Assembly: GCA_021234155.1 (NCBI GenBank)
Contig: JAJEKV010000035.1
Location: forward strand, 11,470,407-11,534,406
Length of the DNA stretch: 64,000 nucleotides
Direction: 5' to 3'
Source: Isoetes taiwanensis
Taxonomy: Eukaryota > Streptophyta > Lycopodiopsida > Isoetales > Isoetaceae
A model generated the notes under the pieces. The model made no database searches, was not told where the DNA came from, and saw nothing but the letters and a program-made list of their open reading frames with translations. The position numbers and the translations under genes were made by a program. This document shows positions 43,609 to 54,373 of the stretch, piece after piece. Each line of letters opens with the position of its first letter. Within the stretch, counting starts at the first letter, position 1.

Positions 43609-46380
43609 TAAAGAGCTTCGTTCCAGGTCTGAAGCTTTTCCATGCATCATTCCTTTTGGAGCTTCTTGGTAATGGATTGCTTGGCAATCTTTGTAAAATT
43701 GTAGCAGCTACAGAATATTAGTCCAATGTGTAGTACGTAGAATTTGATATTTAGACATTTTACCTTGACACCATGTTGTTGACAGGATTCAATTTTGGGA
43801 ACATCCAGTTCAAACCAGCCACAAGGAAAATAAATGTGGTTCACAGTGTTTTATTTAGGTTCTTATGGCTGGTGCTGTAATAATTTGTTATAACTTCGAG
43901 GTGAGTCTTGCCAAATTTTTGAAACTTTTGATAAAGATGGTGGTCCATGCACTGTTAGCGTGGAATCTTCAAGCGACTAGACGTAAACAAATAACACATT
44001 TTCTTTTGCTTTTTCTTAGTAGCTGTGTCTGAGTTTAAAGCAATGATTCAAGAATGCACATGTAGCAGATACATATGATGCATTTCTCTACTATGTGTTT
44101 ACTCGTTAGATTGTTAAATTGGTGAACGAGAGATGGACATAGCCGAGGCCTCTCTGCTTTCGGACTCTTTAACACAATGTTCTTGATACAAGGCCTCTTG
44201 ATCGGGATGGTAAATGAGCTCTCGGTAACTACTTGATTCTTCAATAGATCTTTAAATGGGTGCATGAAGCGGTAGAAAATGGTAAATAATGGGGCATAAA
44301 ATTGTAAATAATGTCATGTGCATAGCTGAAAGGCATTGAGTGTATATTTTTGTTTTGAGCAGGATACATATCAACGTTTGATTCTTGTGAAGGAAGCTTT
44401 ATAATCCATGTAATAATTGAGTTGTTGTAATATGTAGCACAATAATGGGGGTTGTTTTTTGTATTTTTATACTTTTTTCCCTAAGGTTTTATATAATTTG
44501 GTTGTGTAATCTCGTGGATGTACTAATCGTTATCTAGAGTGCGCATACAGTTTCATATTTTTTTTTATGGCAATTGCCAATGGTTTGACCCATGTTTAAA
44601 AAAGAAAAAAAGGAAAAAAAAAACAAAAAAAAAATCTAAAGGCATGCAGGGCTCGATAGCTTAGCTTTAGGGTTTGTTTGCAGCCTATATTAGGGTCTTG
44701 GTCGATCGCTGCACTACTTTCCGAGGATGAAGCAGCTGCAATATCAGGTAATGGGATATGAATTATTTTCTGCGAACTAAGGAATTCTCTTTTCGTTTTG
44801 CGTTATTGAGGAGTAGTATGTTTTTCGGTAGAATCTGAATCATTTTTTCTGATAAACAGAGATGCCCGAAGTGGTCTCGGTCTTTTCCAGCAGAGCTAGG
44901 TCCTTGGATACAACCAGAACCTGGGATTTTCTGGGGCTTGAAACCAGAATACCTCTGTTTAGCAGCATGGATGGACACATGCCTTAGGTTTTGTTACAGC
45001 TTGACAGAAACAAAAGGCAATCTCGTGGAATTTTAGAGTTCTTGGGCGATTGAAGAAACCCTGCTGTGAGCGATCACTGAAAAAAACCAGTTGTGCGCGA
45101 TTTACTGAAGCTGCTTCACAGGTTATCAGTTTTGTCCTATTATTTCTTTGAAGCAATACCTTGCTCATTCTCATTCTCATTCTGTAATGTGACCAAATTC
45201 TGTCCAGCATCCTCTCCTATCATTCATCCCGTCATTACTTTTATTGATATTTTAGATGCCAAATTCTGATTCAGTAGAGCCAGTTGCAGAAGCTGAATAT
45301 ACATGGCAGAAGAATTCCGATTATGTAGAGCCGGTCCAGAAGTTATAGATGTAGCACTACTCATATTCACGGCCAAGTGTTGATCCGAGATGCTGTTTGT
45401 CCATTCTGCAGCCTCCTTTACATAGGTCGAGGACCTTTTCTTCCTTTACATAGGTCGAGGACCTTTTCTTGTTACAGGTAATATATTATATGTTGATAAT
45501 AACTTCTTTTCTTGTTTGCATTGGAAGTTAGCCCAATAACAATAATGAAATTAGTTATTATTGTATCTGAGATCAGAAAAATATCAAGGATGAGATTATT
45601 AACTTTATTCCTAGCATGCTTTTGAAGCCTCTGAGACTTGCTGTATTGTTCTTCACTCAATCGAGGAAAAACTAGCGGATCAATAAGGGATATGAAACAT
45701 TATCCCGAGTAAAACATGTTCTATCAAGTAATTTTGACGAGGTGAACCAGTAAAAACAAGGGCAATGAGAGATATTCTAATGCAGAGCTCAAGTTATTTA
45801 GCAGTGGGACCATTATTGCCATCTTTATTTTGGGCTTAGGAGATAATGAAGAAGAAATACGCATAGCATATCAAACAAAAGGTACCTAGAGTGGTTAGAC
45901 AAATAGAAAACAATGTCGGTATACGATTATACATGTATCATTTGGATCATGAGGTCATTGCGGGAGATTTTTAAGCCATTGTGGTTGGAATCCTACGTTG
46001 AAAAGTATATGTGCAGCAGATGTGCCCATGATTGGTTGCGTTGCGTTCGCTCTGGAAGGACAAGAAGGAGAGATTTGTTGGAAGAGAAGGGATAGAGGAG
46101 GCTTGGAGTATCCAGATTCGATTCCCAAGGGGAGGTTTTACTAAGGGGAGGTTTTACTGCTTGTATATTTTTTGTGAATGTGTGTAAGAGATGCTTGTAC
46201 AATATTGTAAATGTGTTAAGAGGCCCTACCATAAAAACCATGTTGTATTGCATGTTCGAATTTTATAATATACACATTGCCTCATTTAATATAGTCTCTC
46301 TCATTTTTTCTAACATTTAGTATAATTTGTATCATTGTTTCTAACATGTGACTAAGGGCGCGAAGGGCCCAAAATTTTTG
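43609..46380. other. Spacer with two-copy duplications, weak exon-like features
   Basis: A 29-bp unit (CCTTTACATAGGTCGAGGAC) is duplicated at 45414-45471, and a 17-bp unit (AAGGGGAGGTTTTACT) at about 46119-46155. Around 44735 the plus strand reads a short ATG frame (MKQLQYQ) ending at a GTAATG donor-like site, preceded by AGGGTTT; this could be a first exon but no continuation was identified. Confidence 0.35.
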
Positions 46381-46383
46381 TTA

Positions 46384-46850
46384 ATATAGCAATTAACACA
46401 TAACTACCACTAACATTAATTAATACAAACCATTGCATCTTAACACATTTAAATTAAAATCCCCCTGAAACCCCCTTTGGTTTGGGTGCATATTCACACG
46501 GGGGGTGATGCAGGGCAGCGAGAGCCACTATAATTATGTTTGCACGTACCAAATCAATACCATATAGTATATTGCCTGAAATCCTATAGTATTTTGCAAA
46601 TCTTGTTATATAGTATAAAAATTTTTATACATCCATACCCCACAAACGAGGAACTTTGTGTACGGTCTAGATTAAGGAATAAGGGGTGAATATGCCTATC
46701 CAACAGCTCTCGTTGCCCGGAGTCACCCCCCCCGTGTGAATATGCACCCAAACCAAAGGGGGTTTCAGGGGGATTTTAATTTAAATGTGTTAGATGCAAT
46801 GGTTTGTATTAATTAATGTTAGTGGTTGTTATGTGGTAGTTAATGATGAT
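46384..46850. mobile_element. Fold-back MITE, copy 2, long arms
   Basis: Inverted arms of about 130 bp: CACTAACATTAATTAATACA (about 46409) and TGTATTAATTAATGTTAGTG (46804-46823), CCCCCTGAAACCCCC and GGGGGTTTCAGGGGG, and GGTTTGGGTGCATATTCACA against TGTGAATATGCACCCAAACC. The central AGAGCCACTATAATT...AACAGCTCTCGTTGCCCGG loop region is about 170 bp. The inner arms match copy 1 at 33.6 kb. Confidence 0.9.
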
Positions 46851-47738
46851 GTGACAATATAGATCTCTTCTTTCTTAGTTATGTATTTGGATGGTGTACT
46901 GTGTATTAGTTGCACAGGCGTATTCATGAAGAATTAGCAAGACACATCAATATGGATTCCCACCCTTGCTATTCTAAGATTTATTTGTGGAAGATTTGTT
47001 TGCAAGCTGTTGCCGGTAAGAGAAACTCCATGCTTCAAAACTCCATGCAACAACGGCTTCTTGCAAGTTCATATACTGTGTAGACTATAGCAAGAGTGAA
47101 GCCCCTCCGTGGGAGTTCTCTATTCCTCATGCTGCATCTGTAGAGTGGTCAACATAGAATCAGTGCAATAGGTAATGTAGAATCAATGCAACAATTTGTG
47201 TATCATTGAAATGCCTAGAGCAAGAAAAGTGGTGGTACTGCAGCAGGGTTAATGTTTTAGTATCAGATACATGTCTCTATAAACTAATCTAATTGGATTA
47301 CCTCGATGTTGTGCAGCTTCTGTGCTTTTGCATATATGCTTTCACAAGGCTTCTATTTCACGAGCCTTTTCTTATCATTCTCGCTCATCATTTGCATATA
47401 TAGTTGAGACATTATAAAAACCAAATTTGCTATGTTCTCTGAACTACTCATCATTTGGAGATTTTGGAAACTCTTGTTGTATATCTTTTTGGATTTGAAA
47501 CGGCCTGGAGTTGTTGAATATGCTCTTGAATGTTGATCTATTCTCTTGATTATTGACCCATGCCATCTTGATATTTTAACTGGTAGAACTTGGAGTTTCA
47601 TTCAGAGCTGTTAGAAGCTTGCAAGACAAGACAGATAATGTAGATCTATTCTCATATTTGCAAACTGGCTTTGTGGTTGTTGAAATTGATATTAAATGCG
47701 TAGACGATATCTAAACACATTAGATTTCAACAAATCAG
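46851..47738. other. Spacer, nothing recognised
   Basis: AT-rich with an imperfect local duplication (CAACATAGAATCAGTGCAAT near 47150 and GTAGAATCAATGCAAC near 47177). No gene was seen. Confidence 0.4.
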
Positions 47739-48745
47739 ACTTCATGGGTTATATATCTGTACTTTTGAACACATTATTTCAAGGAATTTAACTCGTGAGA
47801 TCTCACAGTTCCATAAATAAAAGTTAATACTTTCTTAGGAAGTTAGATCTTTTAAGTTTATCATATATATGGAAAGGATGAAGTCATCTTTAGTATCTAT
47901 TGTAAGTTTTATGGTGGGAAAAAAGTAGTCGTATGACATATGACGTGATTGCAGTTTGAAACATTTAAAGGCATGTTTCTACAACATAAATAGATGGAAG
48001 TCAAGTTCGTAACTTCTTTCTTACGAGACTTTTCTAGATATTACTTTCTTGGATAGCACATTTGATACCCCATAAGAGTTGGTTGTGCTTACCATTTAAA
48101 GAGTTATTTTGACAATCCATGTCCTCATCATTGTTGCAGTGGTATTTGGGCTAGGAAGACTTTCTATGTCAATCATTATTGCAGTGGTATCTGGGCTAAG
48201 AAGACTTAACGCTAGAAAGACTTGGTACCGTATCTAGGGTAGAGAAAGCCACGACAAGCCACCCACATAAAAACATCATCTACATCGTACCATAAAGCAT
48301 TGCCTTCACTAAAAACTTCATGGGTTATGTATTTGGTACTTTCGAACACATTATTTCAAAGAATTAACTCGTGAGATCTCATACAGTTGCAATAAAAGTT
48401 ATATTATTTTTAGGAAGTTTTTAAGTTTATCATGTATATGGAAAGGATGAAGTCATCTTTAGTATCTATTGTAAAAAGTAGTCATATGACGTGATTGCAG
48501 TCTGTAACATGCAAAGACATACATTTCTAAAACATAAGTAGATGGAAATTGAGTTTGTAGCTTCTTTCTTACAAGACTTTTCTAGATAGTACTTTCTTGA
48601 ATAGCACATTTGGTACTCCATAAGAGTTGGATGTGCTTACCATTTTAAAAAGAATCATTCTGATAATGTATATCCTCAATCATTGTTGTAGTAGTATCTG
48701 GGCTAGGAAGACTTAGCACTTGAAATTGTATCTAGGATAGAGAAA
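47739..48745. repeat. Two-copy tandem duplication, ~576-bp period
   Basis: A long unit beginning ACTTCATGGGTTAT occurs at 47739 and 48315. Shared text includes GTGAGATCTCA, GGAAAGGATGAAGTCATCTT, AAGACTTTTCTAGATA and GTATCTGGGCTAGGAAGACT. Identity is about 85% by eye with several small indels. Neither copy has coding capacity. Confidence 0.85.
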
Positions 48746-50212
48746 GCCACGATGAGCCATCTGCATAAATACATCCAGGCAATGTTCCGTACACAAAACT
48801 ACCATTAAAATAGTTGCCATGCGTAAATTGATAAATTTGGATACAATATAAGTTATTGCCCTATTTTGAACAATTTTATACATCTAGCATCAGGATTTTT
48901 GATATATGTATTGTAAGTTTGTCTACAGCTTCATCATTGCCAACAATAGGCATGTATTTATGCATGGCAACGCTGGGCACCCGTAACTAGTCTTTTATAT
49001 ATCTTTTATGTTATCTTTTATATATCTGGCTTCCTTACGTTTTTCATCAGTGGATATTCATCGAACACCTCACCTACACAGTAGTCTAAAATTACTGGCA
49101 GCCAATTGAAATGCAACCAAATATATAATCATTTAGAAAATGAAAGACATCTATAGAAACTGATTTAACACTACAAGAAATTTATCGCGGCGGCAACATT
49201 TCTTTTTCTCGACCCTATGTGTGTTTGGAGGATTATATCATTTGCGTAAATTTATTTTATTTTTGTTGTTCATTACTCAAGGAATAGTACACGATATAAT
49301 TCTTGTTTTATAACTTTTTTGCTTTGGAAAAAGGGGCGACCAATGTCTTCTAATTCTTTAGGCAGTCCATTTTATGCAAAACTGCATACTCATTCTATGC
49401 TCAATTTCTATCATATATGTGAGGGTAATGAAGTGTAATGATGTCATTCTTCTTGCTAATCACTAGAAAATCACAAAGTAATTTATTCAGACCTTTTCCA
49501 TTTGCTTCACTTGTAGCCAAAACATATAGAGCAAATAGTCCGCCAGGTGCATATGCCCCATAAGAACCTCGCATAGAGTAGCTTCTGAAGTTTGTGATTT
49601 ATCTTCTAATTGTTATCTCATTTTAGTATAGAAGCAACCCGAATTCAGAACCACAAAAGTACCACAGATGCTTGATTCTAGCTTCACAAACAAAGATCAA
49701 CACAGGCTTAAGCAACAAACTATACTCAGAAATATGTATCACAATGTCACATATCTGATGCTACCTCAAATTCTAATTTGCACTGGCTCTCGTGGATGCA
49801 ATGCATAGGTCCCTTGGATCTGCCATGATCCCTTGGATCGCTATTGCCAGTACCGCAGAAAGCAATTGCCACCTACAGATAGAATCATCACCAGACATCG
49901 TTTATCATCATCGAAATGGCTTTGCCGAATTTACCAAAAGGAAGCAAAGCAATCAATGCTTAATTAGCTCTACTGGACTTCCTAAACAAAAGATGTCATG
50001 TTAAAGATATTTATACAGATTTGCTCATGCCTCTTCTTCTTTCCAAAGCAATGCCTTATAATTTCACATGAAACTGCGCTACCATAAAAAAAAAATAAAA
50101 AAATAAAAAATCAACTGTTTCAGGTGGGTACATTGCTCTTGTATAATATGCCATTGGCATGTATTATTGCATTACATGGCAGAACGTTGCCTAACTGTAC
50201 TCTACGTTAAGG
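48746..50212. other. AT-rich spacer
   Basis: Apart from the CACTA-like end, no feature was recognised. Confidence 0.35.
49169..49210 (+). mobile_element. Possible solo CACTA transposon terminus
   Basis: CACTACAAGAAATTTATCGC at 49169 matches the standard start of plant CACTA elements (CACTACAAGAAA). No opposite end (TTTCTTGTAGTG) or transposase was found in the window, so this is either a decayed remnant or chance. Confidence 0.4.
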
Positions 50213-50312
50213 TAAAGCCCTTTTAATGGGCTTTCTGCGTTGTCAAGTGGGCCTCCGCATTGACGCGCGTCGGCCCGCTTTCCAACGCAGAAAGCCTACT
50301 AAAAGGGCTTTC
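50213..50312. repeat. Compact inverted repeat, ~100 bp
   Basis: The arm AAAGCCCTTTTAATGGGCTT, continuing CTGCGTTG, pairs with CAACGCAGAAAGCC, continuing TACTAAAAGGGCTTT. The GC-rich loop is CCGCATTGACGCGCGTCGG. It would give a strong hairpin and is MITE-like. Confidence 0.85.
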
Positions 50313-50408
50313 TCTTATATGTTTTGTCTCTTTAAATTGGACACGTTTTTTCTCTTCTAAATTGGAACATATGCGGCAACATGATAGTCAAAATTTTACA
50401 CGATCAAG

Positions 50409-50760
50409 ACTTCGGAGCGACGTTTGAAATGTCTATTTGTTTTACTGAGGAATCAGTTGCTCAGAGTAATGAGTATCTGCCAAAGGACCTCGAGAATGAG
50501 TTTGGATTCCTGCCATTGCACCAGGCATGCTTTGACAGCAATGTGGAAGAAATGTAGAATTTGCTCAAAAATGGAGCTGATATTCATGTTGTGGCTGGGG
50601 ATAGGCTGATCACGCCTTTATATGCTGCTACAGCATATCATAAAGCAGATGTAGTGGATATACTACTGCAGAATTTTGCCGCCAGTTTGCTAAAGAGCGA
50701 CCACGAAGGGGATACTCCTCACGCACATAGGCGAGACAACTTCACAATTTTAGAACAAAT
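50409..50760 (+). pseudogene. Ankyrin-repeat gene fragment
   Basis: The frame of the plus strand reads GFLPLHQACFDSNVEEM, then a TAG (50555), then NLLKNGADIHVV, and TPLYAATAYHKADVVDILLQ followed by DHEGDTPHA. These are about two and a half ankyrin repeats, protein-binding modules of helix-loop-helix type. The upstream 40 residues are open and acidic. The in-frame stop and the loss of further repeats show that it is a fragment. It lies between two strong inverted repeats (50213 and 51203), so capture by an element is possible but unproven. Confidence 0.65.
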
Positions 50761-51202
50761 GTTTGAAGAATTGTTGCAGACATTTCGAGACCACTCTGCC
50801 AACAAAATCCTCAATGGAAAGAAACAAAGCTTTTTGCATTACTCTGCGGGGAAGGGGCAATCTATGTGCACATGGGAAAAAAAAATAGCCATTATTTTGG
50901 TCCGCGATACGATTTTCGAAAAATGCGGCCCATTAATGTGGTTGCAATGAATGCACAAACATGTCCTATGAAATTTCGCCATGTGGATGCCAAGTAAGCC
51001 TGCTCCTCTTTCTACTTGCCAATTTGGAAAAAAATGCGCAAACATCATTGGTCGCGAGAAACATGACGTGGAATTCTAGCATCCAAGTTATGGGCCATTT
51101 TGAGATCCCAAATCCGCCCTAATGCTCTACCATAACCAAGAAGAAGGAATGTTCTGGATGCCACGTGTCGGCATAGAATGACGTAATTTCGGCCAACCGT
51201 TC

Positions 51203-51383
51203 ATTACGTCCCATAATGCACGCCTGGAAAGATTCTGGCGTACAATTTTTCTCGGCGGCTGCCAGACTCGGCGGCGCACTTGTGGACTCGCGGCTCTGCC
51301 GCTCGTGCACCGCCTCGTCTGGCGGAGCCGCCTCGAAAAATTATATGCCAGAATCTTTTCCAAGCGTGCATTACGTAGTACAT
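51203..51383. repeat. GC-rich fold-back, ~180 bp
   Basis: ATTACGT followed by ATAATGCACGCCTGGAAAGA and TCTGGCGTACAATTTTTC on the left pairs with GAAAAATTATATGCCAGA, TCTTTTCCAAGCGTGCATTACGT on the right (segments given separately). The centre CGGCGGC...GCCGCC is GC-rich and contains CCAGACTCGGCGG / CCGCCTCGTCTGG. Confidence 0.85.
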
Positions 51384-52728
51384 AACACGGCATGGTTCAA
51401 TTTCTAAAGACGTATAAAATTGAAATTGTGGAGACGAGATCAAGCCATAATTGGTTTCCACATTTGTCGTCCCTTTTTTGTCATATCTATACTCTGTCTT
51501 TCATCTAGAATCTTGACGAGATATGCCTTTGCTTGTTTGGGTCATGTGAAGACGATAAATTCTCGTGATTTAGAATTTTGAACTCTTACATCACCATTTG
51601 GCCTGAAACTAGCAACAAGTGGAGTCGTTTGGTTTGGGGGAAGCTCAATACCATAAAGTCAGAGAAACGACTAGTTTTTCAAGACCGCTTTCCTTTTCAA
51701 CATGGCATTTTGGACTTTCCTTAGGGTGAGCTACAACTGCTTTCGACCAATGACCTGACCATCTAGTGTTTCTACATCCACATAGCTATCTTCAAAATAT
51801 TGCCACATATCTAAATCGATCTAAGGTCCTAGACATATATATGGTTCAAACCCTAACCTTAATAGGCCACTCTTAGATTCAAGGTCCCCAAAAATGAACT
51901 ACTATATTTAACTATTATCTAATGATATAAAAACCGTGGTTTCTTATGCATGAGTTTATTTAATAAAAGAAAACCACACTATGTAGTAGTTTTTTGAAAC
52001 AGATAATGATTGTGGCATGGTTGTCGACATTGTTTATCAATGTTATAGTGGTTTGTTAAAATTATTTGTGGTTTATGAGAGTTGTATCATATACTATAGT
52101 GATCCTTTGAAACTACTAGTAGTTTGTTAAAATTATTGTGTGAATTGTGCATGTTTTGGGATTTTCTTTTATTATCTTTTGAGTTCTGCTTGAGTTATGA
52201 GATATAGACCTATAGTTATGTGCAATTGTTCTTGTATTTAATTGGAGTTTTAAGTCAATAGGAATAGGTAATCCGACCTATTTTGAACATGTGATAATTA
52301 TTTCAAAATGTAAAAGGATAAGTTAGATCTTGTTTTAAGAATTGAAACTTATAAATCCATTAGATAATCTGTATATTTACTAGCTCGACAGTACAAATTG
52401 CTCCATATATGTATAGCTCCCATTGTTAGTCCCACTAACAAAAAGAATCTAATGAACCTGAGACTTCAAAACATTCTTATTGCCTCAAGTTACAATATAG
52501 TATAACAATGGCATTGTTCTTGTGCAAGCTTACAATATGGTGCCATAATGATTTGACTAACAAATGAAGTTTCTAGCAATATAGAATCAGAAGCTCGATA
52601 ATTCATGCTTGTCCAAGATAAAATGATCCAAAAATTGTTTATAAACAAAGCCAGGTTTGCATCTTGGCTGGACCAAGAGTAGTTGACTAAGCTTTCTAAT
52701 AGAAATTTAGATTGTAAAGCACTTGATT

Positions 52729-52762
<34 letters not shown>

Positions 52763-53699
52763 CGGCCAAACAAAATGCAACACTAAAAGGTCAATTGTTT
52801 ATGAAACGCACGCAAGAGTCCACTTTCTATCTTTGCAAGTTCGTAGCAGTCGGTACACAAAAATCACCTCCTGTCCAAGTATATTGGTACAACAACGCTT
52901 CAATAGCATATCCACAATGACTAATTCAAAAAAAATCCATTTTTCATTAAATGAACACTTGCACTTTAATCATAAAACTTTGCAAAATTTAAGCTTAGCA
53001 GCTAAATTCATAGACCTGTCCGTAAGGCATTCAATAAGTATGTCTAACAATTTTAAGGCTTTGCAGAAATCAAGAGCCATTAATCAAAAGCAAGATTGGG
53101 AACTATCATCCGTAACCACGCCTCAAACACAATGCATGCGTAAGATGTGTTAATCCCAATGTCTGAACCATAAAAAAATTATGATAGAGACTTGGGAATA
53201 TAACATAGTAATAAGTTGCACAAGCAAGTATTCTATCTTTGGAACAATCTATTTAGGATAATTTAGAAAATGTGTTTTCGTGTCGGCGCCAGCATACATG
53301 AGGAATTCTAGAATGCAATAATTTAGGGGCTATGATATTCCAGCAATGAGTGAAGCAAGCATCAAGGATAAGAATTGCAATGCAAGCATGAGATAACTAA
53401 GTCAATTGTATAGACCCAATTTGCAGGCATCTTAGTGAAGTTCCATAATGATGATACGATAATATTAAACTCTAATCATTTGCAAAAAATGGTATAGTTT
53501 GGAACTTCCAGGTAGTTCCAAGTATAAAAGAGATAATTATCTTCCTCTCCTAAAAGCCATTTCCAAAATGCAGTGTATCTGCATTTACAAGAAGATTTTC
53601 TCACCTATTCCACTATTTATGGAATTATAAAGATTCCCTTCTGCTCTCTCCAAGTCATATATTTGGACTATCTAAGCAAGTTGGTTATGGTGCCATTTA
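51384..53699. other. AT-rich spacer with a poly(A) tract
   Basis: A run of 31 A residues lies at 52731-52761. It could be the tail of a retroposed sequence, but no upstream source gene was recognised. Nothing else was identified. Confidence 0.4.
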
Positions 53700-53765
53700 T
53701 GAGCTTGTTGATAACAAGGGCAATTCAAACGTATTATGTATGCCCCCATGGATGATACAAATCAT

Positions 53766-54128
53766 TCAATTCCATACTCGTATGCAGCAAGAGCAACCCT
53801 CATTGAAGATACATTTGAAAGGAAGGTCAGTAATCATAACACATCTATTTCCGTATTCTGGATACTTGAGGAGTGGAATATCCAAAGCGAAAAGAAATAT
53901 GTCTGTCCCATCATTGACCTCTAAGAAGAGGGTCCAACATCTATTGCCACCATAAATGAATTTAAATCTTGGTATGCCTTGCTCATACAACTTGTCTACA
54001 ATGGCTGTCAGAACATCCAAGGGAAGATCTGACCAAACAGCCAAATCCCAATGATTGGAACACCAATACAATAATGATTTTGACAATGGACGACAAAAGA
54101 AGACTCCATCAGGTAATTGGATTGGCAC
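53766..54128 (-). pseudogene. FCP1/NIF-like phosphatase domain fragment
   Basis: The minus-strand frame contains FFCRPLSKSLLYWCSNHWDL, AVWSDLPLDVLTAIVDKLYE and, near its end, MITDLPFKCIFNEGCSC. This resembles the middle and end of the NLI-interacting-factor/FCP1 (HAD-type) phosphatase domain, whose members dephosphorylate proteins such as the RNA polymerase II tail. The catalytic DXDGT-type motif that should precede RP is not visible upstream, so it is either in an exon I could not find or lost. Immediately beyond 54128 the sequence degenerates. It lies downstream of the Ulp1-like gene in the same orientation. Confidence 0.5.
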
Positions 54129-54373
54129 TTAAGTGCCATTATAGTCACTGGGTGCTGATTGACAATAGTAACCCAAAATGCCTTGGAGATCAAATATAAT
54201 AAGCCCTGTAAGTAATCCAGGGCAGTTAGGTTAGCCATACATCTAACCGGACCAAGCCTAAGGATAAGACAGAAAGTCTAAACTAATTCTAGTTTGTAAC
54301 CCTTGATAGAAATTAAAGTGTTGCAAACGATTTCTTATTTGAATAAATTTCAAAGTACAATAGTCAATTAGCT

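Noticed and set aside
46098-46125. tRNA T-arm-like GATTCGATTCCC
   Set aside because: No acceptor stem or anticodon arm can be formed with the surrounding bases.
52731-52761. Poly(A) followed by GCGGCC as a cloning-linker artefact
   Set aside because: The following bases (GCGGCCAAAC) do not continue as a NotI linker and the flanks read as ordinary genomic DNA.
53736-54199. Plus-strand frames across the NIF-like region
   Set aside because: They are shadows of the minus-strand frame, which shows the recognisable domain.
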